Positions 1 to 5,009 of a stretch of 6,606 nt of DNA are shown here, in pieces; the stretch's first letter is position 1; each line of letters starts with the position of its first letter. The notes under the pieces are model-generated. The model worked only from the letters and a program-made list of their open reading frames with translations. It searched no databases and had not been told where the DNA came from. The position numbers and the translations under genes are program-made. Source of the DNA: Thermoanaerobacterales bacterium UBA4880 (GTDB lineage Bacteria > Bacillota > Thermoanaerobacteria > Thermoanaerobacterales > UBA4877); NCBI GenBank assembly GCA_002399285.1, contig DHDI01000031.1:520-7125 (forward strand). Direction: 5' to 3'.

Positions 1-281
1 ACCCTGTTTCCCGGCGGCCTGCATTTAACAATGTTGGCAATATACACTTCTTCTCTTTTTAATCCCGTATCAGCCAACATTTTATCTAACAGCCGGCCGG
101 CTCGTCCAACAAAAGGACGGCCTTGTGCATCCTCCTCGGCACCCGGGCCTTCACCAATAAACATGATCTTAGCCCTTAAATTTCCCTCGCCAAAAGCCAC
201 ATTTTGCCTTGTTGATGCAAGACCACATTTCTGGCATGACATGCAGGTATCCATAAGATCTTTTAAATTCAATAGAGTCAT
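1..281 (-). CDS. Uracil-DNA glycosylase, family 4 (iron-sulfur), 5' part only
   Basis: This is a leftward gene whose end lies outside the window; the first 93 codons are visible, about half of a normal family 4 protein of roughly 190 residues. The family removes uracil from DNA in base excision repair in the cytoplasm. Visible signs are the N-terminal Cys pair (C16, C19, in CQKCGLASTRQNVAFGEG) and a third Cys (C87, in NIVKCRPPGN), which are typical cluster ligands. The uracil-binding/catalytic motif GEGPGAEEDAQGRPFVGRAG spans residues 43-62. The ATG at 281-279 is chosen because AGGTGA lies five bases upstream (287-292). A promoter (316-344) and an 8-bp dyad (292-315) precede it. It follows the mntR-like gene on the same strand after 77 bases but appears to have its own promoter. 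Family assignment is secure; whether the gene is intact beyond the edge is unknown. Confidence 0.93.
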   Translation of the reverse strand, partial: MTLLNLKDLMDTCMSCQKCGLASTRQNVAFGEGNLRAKIMFIGEGPGAEEDAQGRPFVGRAGRLLDKMLADTGLKREEVYIANIVKCRPPGNR

Positions 282-291
282 AAGTATCACC

Positions 292-315
292 TGAATATGA
301 TTGTTTACATATTCA
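292..315 (-). promoter_or_regulatory. Perfect 8-bp inverted repeat in the udg leader, possible operator
   Basis: TGAATATG (292-299) and CATATTCA (308-315) are perfect inverted copies separated by 8 bases. The dyad sits just downstream of the -10 box, where transcription should start, and touches the ribosome-binding site of the glycosylase gene. It could bind a repressor or form a short hairpin at the mRNA 5' end. It does not match a Bacillus-type LexA box (GAAC-N4-GTTC). The function is inferred. Confidence 0.45.
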
Positions 316-344
316 ATTATAAGCATCATATCCTTTTAACGCAA
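316..344 (-). promoter_or_regulatory. Sigma-A-type promoter of the uracil-DNA glycosylase gene
   Basis: On the minus strand TTGCGT (339-344) is followed after exactly 17 bases by a perfect TATAAT (316-321). The start codon lies about 35 bases further on. The -10 match and spacing are optimal, while the -35 box matches TTGACA at only three or four positions. Confidence 0.65.
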
Positions 345-358
345 GTCTAAATGGTATA

Positions 359-826
359 TTACCCATGACTCTTTGTAAACAAAAAATATTGCCGCTCTAT
401 ATCAGAATTATTATCCATGAACTGTATGAAGTCATTAAAGCTTTTCATCGTCTTTTCACTTACCGTATGCTCTATTTTTTCCGTTTCCTCCAATATCTCT
501 TCATCAGGCACCCCAAGTAATCCAAGAAATTTTGCGATCATATTATGCCTTTTAATAAGACTCTCCCCCATTTGTTTGCCTTTTTCCTCAAGCATGATAA
601 CGCCGTATTTTTCATATTTGATCAGCTTCATTTCGGATAACTTCTGTACCATTTTAGTAGCAGACGGAGGCTGTACGTTAAGAGCAGCAGAGAGTTCATT
701 GATCCGGGTAAACTTATTCTGATCGGATAATCTATATATCATCTCCAGATAATCTTCCATAGAAGCGGTAAGAGAATCGTCCTCTTTCTTCATATATTCA
801 CTGAAAGTGTAAAAATCCTTATCCAT
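359..826 (-). CDS. mntR: MntR-like (DtxR family) metal-dependent transcriptional regulator
   Basis: The product is a 155-residue regulator without an SH3-like third domain, as in Bacillus MntR (142 residues), which represses manganese uptake genes when Mn(II) is bound. The N-terminal winged helix runs from about residue 20 to 80, with a recognition region containing QPPSATKMVQKLSEM close to the MntR consensus. The six metal ligands known from MntR (D8, E11, H77, E99, E102, H103) all have counterparts here: D25, E28, H94, E116, E119, H120. The start is ATG at 826-824, because AGGTGA (831-836) lies five bases upstream. A GTG at 835 would open the frame earlier but lies inside that ribosome-binding site. 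A roughly 20-residue N-terminal extension precedes the usual MntR start. The gene is divergent from the dehydrogenase gene at 1014. A manganese role is likely, but other DtxR-family metals cannot be excluded. Confidence 0.9.
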   Translation of the reverse strand: MDKDFYTFSEYMKKEDDSLTASMEDYLEMIYRLSDQNKFTRINELSAALNVQPPSATKMVQKLSEMKLIKYEKYGVIMLEEKGKQMGESLIKRHNMIAKFLGLLGVPDEEILEETEKIEHTVSEKTMKSFNDFIQFMDNNSDIERQYFLFTKSHG

Positions 827-846
827 ACGCATCACCTATATTATTT

Positions 847-877
847 ATCATATCATTATATGTTCGGCGGCTCTCAA
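847..877 (-). promoter_or_regulatory. Weak candidate promoter for the mntR-like gene
   Basis: On the minus strand TTGAGA (872-877) and TATGAT (847-852) are 19 bases apart, upstream of the regulator. A perfect TATAAT also occurs at 855-860 but has no good -35 box at 17 bases. The stretch is A+T-rich, so such matches are common by chance. I see no convincing MntR-type palindrome in the 836-1013 spacer. Confidence 0.25.
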
Positions 878-950
878 CTATGATTGGCAGCAATAATATG
901 TTTTGAGCTTTTAATATATACTATGGACCTTTTCCGACTTTGTTAAAATC

Positions 951-979
951 TTATTTATCAATAACATTTGTGATATAAT
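951..979 (+). promoter_or_regulatory. Extended -10 promoter of the hydroxyacyl-CoA dehydrogenase-family gene
   Basis: TGATATAAT (971-979) is a perfect extended -10 element (TG, one base, TATAAT). The best -35 position, TTATTT at 951-956 with a 17-base spacer, is poor, as is usual for extended -10 promoters. The start codon lies 34 bases downstream. The same TGATATAAT string precedes the flavoprotein gene on the other strand. Confidence 0.55.
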
Positions 980-1013
980 TAACTTATCTTAGTAAAGAAA
1001 GGATCAATATTAT

Positions 1014-1952
1014 ATGGAAAATGTCAAAAGCATCGTAATAGCCGGCGCCGGAACCATGGGCACTTCACTTGTGCAGATATTTGCAAAGTACGACTATAAG
1101 GTCGCCCTTTATAACAGGGCCACGCCAAGCCTTGAAAAGGCCAAAAAGCAGATTGCATTAAGCCAGGAAAGTCTCATTGCAGCAGGTATGTCAACCGAAG
1201 AAGACTCCAAAAAAGTGATGGAGAAGATACAGTATGCTACGGATAAAAACGTTTTTGCAGACTGTGACTTTGTAATTGAAAACATAGTAGAAGATATGGA
1301 TGCAAAGCATACCTTTTGGGGTGAAGTTTCTTCAATCGCTAAAGAAGACGCAATTTTAACTTCGAATACATCGGGACTGAGCATAACGGAAATGGCAAAG
1401 GCTATAAAAAGGCCGGGGCGTTTTGCAGGAATGCATTTTTTTAACCCGCCTCACCTGGTACCTCTTGTGGAAATTATCAAGGGCAATGAAACCACTGACG
1501 AAACTGCAGATGCAATCTATAGACTTGCAGAAATTATAGACAAAAAGCCTGTTATATTGCAAAAAGAAGTCGACGGCTTTATAGGCAACCGCCTTCAGTG
1601 TGCAATACTAAGAGAGGCCGCAAACATAGTTGAAATGGGTGTGGCCACGGCAGAAGATGTGGATAAAGCAGTCAAATACGGCATTGGTTTTAGATATGCA
1701 TGCATAGGGCCTTTTGAAACAGCCGACCTTGGCGGGCTAAACATATTTAATGCTGTTACAGAATATTTATTGCCGCAGTTAAGCAATGCTGAAAGCATGC
1801 CGGTACTTAAGGAAAAAGTAGAAAAGGGCCAGTTGGGTGTTAAAAGCGGCAAAGGCTTCTATGATTATTCTAATGGCAAAGATGAGGAAGCCATCCGTAA
1901 TAGAGATGAAAAATTTATCAAACTTTATAAAGCATTTTATCAAAAAGGTTAA
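1014..1952 (+). CDS. 3-hydroxyacyl-CoA dehydrogenase-family NAD-dependent oxidoreductase
   Basis: This 312-residue enzyme interconverts a hydroxy and a keto group using NAD(H). The N-terminal Rossmann domain carries GAGTMG (residues 11-16). Residues matching the human enzyme's catalytic set are S120 (in SNTSG), H141 (in GMHFFNPP), E153 (in PLVEII) and N192 (in GFIGNR). The C-terminal dimerisation domain ends with the family signature GVKSGKGFYDY (275-285). It is about 30 residues longer than clostridial 3-hydroxybutyryl-CoA dehydrogenase. FNPPHLVPLVE and the GFRYACIGPFETADLGG segment differ from that enzyme's usual FNPAPVMKLVE and MGPLALGDLIGLD; they recall the L-carnitine dehydrogenase/L-gulonate dehydrogenase (lambda-crystallin) branch, so the substrate is open. 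AGAAAGGA (996-1003) is the ribosome-binding site, with a slightly long 10-base gap. The gene is monocistronic and converges on the flavoprotein gene. Confidence 0.88.
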   Translation: MENVKSIVIAGAGTMGTSLVQIFAKYDYKVALYNRATPSLEKAKKQIALSQESLIAAGMSTEEDSKKVMEKIQYATDKNVFADCDFVIENIVEDMDAKHTFWGEVSSIAKEDAILTSNTSGLSITEMAKAIKRPGRFAGMHFFNPPHLVPLVEIIKGNETTDETADAIYRLAEIIDKKPVILQKEVDGFIGNRLQCAILREAANIVEMGVATAEDVDKAVKYGIGFRYACIGPFETADLGGLNIFNAVTEYLLPQLSNAESMPVLKEKVEKGQLGVKSGKGFYDYSNGKDEEAIRNRDEKFIKLYKAFYQKG

Positions 1953-2060
1953 GTTTTTCAACTAAAATTATTTGCCGTCACCGGCGGTGCGTTTGCCGTT
2001 GGCTGTATCTTTCCCACTGACGAACTAATTCAGGACTTTTATCCGTCAGAGCGGATATAC

Positions 2061-2103
2061 GCAAAAGCGCTACGCAGGCTTGTCCCTACGCAGCGCTTTT
2101 TGC
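2061..2103. terminator. Probable bidirectional terminator hairpin between convergent genes
   Basis: GCAAAAGCGCT (2061-2071) pairs with AGCGCTTTTTGC (2092-2103) around a 20-base loop, giving a stem with A-tracts on one side and T-tracts on the other, able to stop transcription from both sides. It lies 108 bases past the dehydrogenase stop and 36 bases past the flavoprotein stop. The rest of the 1953-2139 spacer holds two smaller dyads, CACC/GGTG (1979-1989) and TATCCG/CGGATA (2040-2057), and a duplicated TTTGCCGT (1971 and 1992). There is no credible gene in it. Confidence 0.6.
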
Positions 2104-2139
2104 AATGAGTCTTATTGCCGCAGCATTATGGGACGGGGC

Positions 2140-3663
2140 TTACAGAGCCGCGACCATTTTGCCGACAACGTATCCCTCGGTGTAGTTGTGACCGAGGTTC
2201 AGCCCAAACACTGTCAGCGGGTAGTCAACGCCGCCGTAAAAGTTCCCCGCGCAGTTTCCTATCGCATATAGCCCTTCAATGGGCTTCCCTTCGGTGTCGA
2301 GGCATTGGAGATCACCGTTGACCTCCACGCCGGAGCAGGCCATGGTCAGGCGTATATGGCGGTGAATACCATAATACGGAGGCGTGTCGATCGTCTTCAG
2401 ATATTTGGACGGCACGCCGAACTCGGTGTCTTGCCCGGCGGAGGCCATCTCGTTATAACGCTTGACAGTTGCGACGAACGCCTCAGTGTCTTTGATTCCC
2501 AGCTTTGCAGCAAGTTCCTCCAGAGTGTCGGCTTTAAAGGTGTTGATCAGCCCTCTGATCACACCGGTACGATCCGCTTTCTCTTCAGGCATATACTTTT
2601 TCATTTCCTCAGGGTCGGCCGGCGCGCCCGGCCAACCAGCTGCCTTGCTCATATAGGACGAGTCGAATATCTGGCAGTAGTGGCCCTGATCTTCCGCGCT
2701 AAGCAGGTAGCAGTTCATGAGCTCCATTCCGACGGTCTCGTCACAAAATCGCCTTCCATTCAGCCTTACGCGAAGGAAAGGCATATCGCACATGCCGGCC
2801 GGGCCTGAATCGAAGTCATGGCACATCTTGGTGTGCCCTACGTTTTCGATCTTTCCGCCGGCCCACACGATCATCTTGTGCCCGTCGCCGGTTCTGCCGT
2901 TCTTTTTGCACTGCAGATTCACCACGTCCGGCATATAGTATCTAAGCATACCCGCATCGTTCTGATAGTCGCCGGTGCCGACCACGACGGCTTTCCTGGC
3001 ATTGAAGCGCACATATCCCTGACTATCCTTGGCTATGACGCCGGTCACCCTTCCATTCTCGACGACCAGCTGTTGGGCAGGCGTGCTGTAGAAAACGTCG
3101 ACTCCTTCTTTTACAGCCTGTTTGCACAAGGCTATCATTCCCGAACCGGTATCGTACGGTTTGGGTCCAAAATACGAGGTAAGGAATTTTATGTTGTAGC
3201 CGTACTTCTTGAGCATGGCTTCTTGCGGCCCATTGCCCATATCGATGATTTGCGCACCGGCTTCCTTCGATTTTTCAAGGAGCCATTGTACAGCTTCGCC
3301 GGAGTTTTCCGCCCACAGCTCGATCAATTCACGCTTGGGCCGATGAGCAGAATCGGCCATCAGCAGGGAAACCAAGCTCTCGACATCGGCCGGGTCACTG
3401 GCCTTAAGATCAATGCCCGCTCCGGCATTCCCCCTCGCCGCAGCGAACTTCTCCTTTTGCAGCAGTGCCACCTTAACGCCCGCTTCAACGGCAGCAAGAG
3501 CGCAGGGAACACCGGGGGATCCTGCTCCGACTACGACGACATCGTACTCTTTCGTTTCCCTTATGTCGGTAATCGGGGAGGGTTTCTCCAGAAATTTAGG
3601 TATATCCATCCCCGTATACCCATCTATGGCAGATTTATTTTTTGAAATTGTTTCATCCAACAT
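2140..3663 (-). CDS. FAD-dependent reductase/dehydrogenase (FAD_binding_2 superfamily), cytoplasmic
   Basis: This 507-residue flavoprotein belongs to the fumarate reductase/urocanate reductase/ketosteroid dehydrogenase superfamily. Visible signs are the dinucleotide-binding GAGSPG (residues 46-51), GTGD at 229-232, GDGHKMIVWAGG (259-270), NGRRFCDE (302-309) and the C-terminal FAD-contact segment GLYAIGNC (464-471). There is no signal peptide, twin-arginine motif, haem site or FMN domain, so it should be soluble with an external electron partner. The acid-reductase signature (HGANRLGG type) is absent; instead DYP (480-482) followed by FGLNLG resembles the ketosteroid-dehydrogenase-like end. 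The substrate is unknown. The start is ATG 3663-3661, set by GAGGTGA five bases upstream; a GTG at 3672 lies within that site. The gene is visibly more G+C-rich than the dehydrogenase it converges on. Confidence 0.85.
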   Translation of the reverse strand: MLDETISKNKSAIDGYTGMDIPKFLEKPSPITDIRETKEYDVVVVGAGSPGVPCALAAVEAGVKVALLQKEKFAAARGNAGAGIDLKASDPADVESLVSLLMADSAHRPKRELIELWAENSGEAVQWLLEKSKEAGAQIIDMGNGPQEAMLKKYGYNIKFLTSYFGPKPYDTGSGMIALCKQAVKEGVDVFYSTPAQQLVVENGRVTGVIAKDSQGYVRFNARKAVVVGTGDYQNDAGMLRYYMPDVVNLQCKKNGRTGDGHKMIVWAGGKIENVGHTKMCHDFDSGPAGMCDMPFLRVRLNGRRFCDETVGMELMNCYLLSAEDQGHYCQIFDSSYMSKAAGWPGAPADPEEMKKYMPEEKADRTGVIRGLINTFKADTLEELAAKLGIKDTEAFVATVKRYNEMASAGQDTEFGVPSKYLKTIDTPPYYGIHRHIRLTMACSGVEVNGDLQCLDTEGKPIEGLYAIGNCAGNFYGGVDYPLTVFGLNLGHNYTEGYVVGKMVAAL

Positions 3664-3683
3664 ATCGATCACCTCTAATATAG

Positions 3684-3712
3684 ATTATATCATACAATTA
3701 TTCAGATATCTT
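3684..3712 (-). promoter_or_regulatory. Extended -10 promoter of the flavoprotein gene
   Basis: On the minus strand TGATATAAT occupies 3684-3692, a perfect extended -10 element placed 20 bases before the start codon. The -35 position at 17 bases (AAGATA, 3707-3712) is poor. The 8-base palindrome AGATATCT (3704-3711) overlaps that -35 position and could be a binding site. Confidence 0.5.
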
Positions 3713-3726
3713 ATCTTGACATTTAT

Positions 3727-3839
3727 CTAAGAGTCAGGGCCTTTCCTCCACTGGCATAACCGGCGGTTTTCTGAGCAATAAAAAGCCCCGTGGAAGCCAT
3801 CAGCAAAGGCCTTTCGGGGGTCGTGCAAACACAGTATCA
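3727..3839. repeat. Repeat copy A, left boundary of the cassette
   Basis: This 113-bp segment aligns end to end, with a few one-base gaps, to 6457-6566 in the same orientation. By eye the identity is roughly 70-75 percent. Invariant blocks include CATAACC, TCAGCAAAGGC and CCCCG. Both copies hold a leftward terminator inside a longer inverted repeat (TGGCATAACC at 3752-3761 with GGTCGTGCAA at 3819-3828, imperfect here). The unit is not recognised. It may be a mobile-element end, a structured RNA, or a shared terminator module. Confidence 0.7.
3780..3822 (-). terminator. Rho-independent terminator closing the macro-VWA operon
   Basis: On the minus strand CCCCG (3816-3820) pairs with CGGGG (3786-3790), with an inner, partly paired GGCC/GGC stem, and is followed by five T residues (3780-3784). 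It lies just after the last stop codon of the truncated glycohydrolase frame and insulates the flavoprotein promoter from cassette transcription. Confidence 0.75.
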
Positions 3840-4115
3840 CTTGTCTTGATTTGTGTTTATCGTGAATCTTTGATATGGTGCGCCATTTCCATCGGTTGCG
3901 GAAATTTTGTCAACGAACCCGTTGTACAAGCGATAAACCGGGCAGATTTTTTCCAAAGTTTTACTCAGGTCTTATCCATGCTTACGCTCTATGTATTCTT
4001 TGATTTGTATCATCTGAAAAAAGCTGGCGTCACCAAACAGCGAAAAGTCTTTTGTTTTGATGTTATGATACTCGAAGACAGAACCTGTGATGTCGCCGAT
4101 AATCGCACCGAGCAT
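3837..4115 (-). pseudogene. Truncated ADP-ribosylglycohydrolase (DraG/ARH-like)
   Basis: The first 33 residues, beginning MLGAIIGDITGSVFEYHN and running to FSLFGDASFF, match the start of ADP-ribosylglycohydrolases, which remove ADP-ribose from proteins or nucleic acids using two metal ions. In intact members the next residues are the metal-binding TDDT motif. Here it is missing and the frame continues with unrelated QMIQIKEYIERKHG and a TAA (3972-3974). In the same frame another 44 codons of protein-like sequence follow to TGA (3837-3839), which ends exactly at the edge of repeat A. The catalytic core is absent, so this is a remnant of a family normally near 250-300 residues. Its ATG overlaps the VWA stop as TAATG, implying translational coupling in the ancestor. 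The downstream tail is not recognised. Confidence 0.7.
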
Positions 4116-4768
4116 TATTTCCGGCCCCCTCGCCGCTTTACGTCCTTACGGATTTCCTCAAAGCAAGCCTCATTAACAGTGCCTGCTTCGCGGAAGGCCG
4201 CCACAGCCGCGTTCATCACCTTGAAGTTCAATTCCGTACCCTTGCTGTCGGCGAGATAGTCAACCGCTCTGTCAGGTGCTATTCCAAACCACCCGGCGGT
4301 CTGTACGGCATCGATGTTTGCTCCAAGGAAGATGAACTCCCACCCGTATTTCTCCTTTTGCCGCTCGATCAACGCCTTAATCTTTTCGGCAGAGTATTCC
4401 CGGCTGGAGTTTTCTTCGCCGTCTGTTATAATCACAAACATCACCTTTTCGGCTCGGTAGCTATCAGCGGTATGCTTCTGAACATTGTCGATTTTGTTTA
4501 TCGTCCTGCTAATCGCATCAAGCAATGCAGTGGAACCTCCGACAACGTATTCCTTTTTCGTAATAGCACTGACCGCCTTAATGTCGATACGGTCGTGGAG
4601 AAGTTCGTAGTTGTTATCGAACAGCACCGTCGTGATATGGCATTCGCCCTCTACTGCCTGCTGTTTTGTGAGCATTGCATTGTACCCGCCTATGGTATCG
4701 GCTTCCAGTCCACTCATCGAGCCACTCTTGTCGAGTATAAAAACCAGTTCTGTTAATCCTTTTTTCAT
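4115..4768 (-). CDS. VWA (von Willebrand factor A) domain protein with intact MIDAS
   Basis: This 217-residue protein is essentially one VWA domain, of the size of TerY-like stress proteins. The metal-ion-dependent adhesion site is complete: D13, S15 and S17 (DKSGS), T80 (GGSTALLD) and D116 (ITDGEEN). Such domains bind a divalent metal and a protein ligand and often act as scaffolds. There is no signal peptide or membrane segment, so it is cytoplasmic. The tail is basic (KDVKRRGGRK). A strong AAGGAGG lies upstream of the ATG with an 8-base gap. It sits in line with the macrodomain gene upstream, and its stop overlaps the start of the glycohydrolase remnant, so it is probably an operon member working with ADP-ribose-handling proteins. 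The exact partner is unknown; assignment to the TerY group rests on size and motifs only. Confidence 0.88.
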   Translation of the reverse strand: MKKGLTELVFILDKSGSMSGLEADTIGGYNAMLTKQQAVEGECHITTVLFDNNYELLHDRIDIKAVSAITKKEYVVGGSTALLDAISRTINKIDNVQKHTADSYRAEKVMFVIITDGEENSSREYSAEKIKALIERQKEKYGWEFIFLGANIDAVQTAGWFGIAPDRAVDYLADSKGTELNFKVMNAAVAAFREAGTVNEACFEEIRKDVKRRGGRK

Positions 4769-4783
4769 TGCCGTATCCTCCTT

Positions 4784-4815
4784 AAAGTTTTAGATTAACT
4801 TAATTCTAAACTTTT
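4784..4815 (-). promoter_or_regulatory. Hairpin just before the VWA ribosome-binding site
   Basis: AAAGTTTTAGA (4784-4794) and TCTAAACTTTT (4805-4815) pair with one bulge around a 10-base A+T loop. The stem ends at the base next to AAGGAGG, so it could influence translation start or mRNA decay. No T-run follows, so it is not a plain terminator. Confidence 0.35.
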
Positions 4816-4829
4816 GGGAGGGGCGCATG

Positions 4830-4846
4830 GTCGCTTCGAAAGCGAC
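4830..4846 (-). repeat. Perfect 7-bp stem after the small ORF stop
   Basis: GTCGCTT and AAGCGAC form a perfect stem with a three-base loop (five if the inner pair opens), one base past the TAA of the 36-codon ORF. No T-run follows on either strand. It may be an mRNA-stabilising or processing hairpin between the macrodomain and VWA genes. Confidence 0.4.
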
Positions 4847-4847
4847 A

Positions 4848-4958
4848 TTATGACTGCTGTTCATACAGGCCGCATTTGAATTCTTCGCAATAGCCTATGT
4901 CATCGCCAAAGTCCTCATCTCTGCCCTTGGTACAGTATTTGGGAGCCGTTTTCGTCAT
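4848..4958 (-). CDS. Small Cys-containing protein, 36 residues, unknown function
   Basis: This leftward ORF lies in the 241-base gap between the macrodomain and VWA genes. The product begins MTKTAPKYCTKGRDEDFG and ends CEEFKCGLYEQQS. It has three Cys (C9, C24, C29), is acidic in the middle, and has no membrane segment. Composition and codon use look like real protein rather than noise. The weak point is the start: no good ribosome-binding site precedes the ATG at 4958, and the frame is open back to a TGA at 4991-4989, 10 codons earlier. It could be translated through coupling with the macrodomain gene, or be the tail of a degraded larger gene. I do not recognise the family. A metal-binding role is only suggested by the Cys spacing. 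Confidence 0.45.
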   Translation of the reverse strand: MTKTAPKYCTKGRDEDFGDDIGYCEEFKCGLYEQQS

Positions 4959-5009
4959 GCTTGCAAAACGCAAACAGGATCACAAATGGGATTTTACAGA
5001 TATACATTC

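Noticed and set aside
2305..3645. Long rightward open frames opposite the flavoprotein gene (2305-2808 and 2818-3645)
   Set aside because: They mirror a G+C-rich real gene with intact FAD motifs. Their products have no family features and lack start signals.
3664..3672. GTG at 3672 as start of the flavoprotein, and GTG at 835 as start of the mntR-like gene
   Set aside because: Both GTG codons lie inside the AGGTGA ribosome-binding sites that serve ATG codons five bases downstream (3663 and 826).
3716..3744. Rightward promoter beginning with TTGACA at 3716-3721
   Set aside because: There is no -10 box at 16-18 bases and no rightward gene follows; the region ahead is repeat A and antisense sequence.
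3727..3839. Cyclic-di-GMP riboswitch suggested by the conserved GCAAAGGC block in both repeats
   Set aside because: The block resembles ACGCAAAGCC only loosely. The GGGCAAA start, the tetraloop-receptor parts and a downstream gene in the right orientation are missing, and the block lies in a terminator loop.
3846..4259. Rightward 137-codon open frame
   Set aside because: It overlaps the VWA gene and the ARH remnant on the opposite strand, has no ribosome-binding site, and shows no recognisable motif, while the opposite strand shows clear family signatures.
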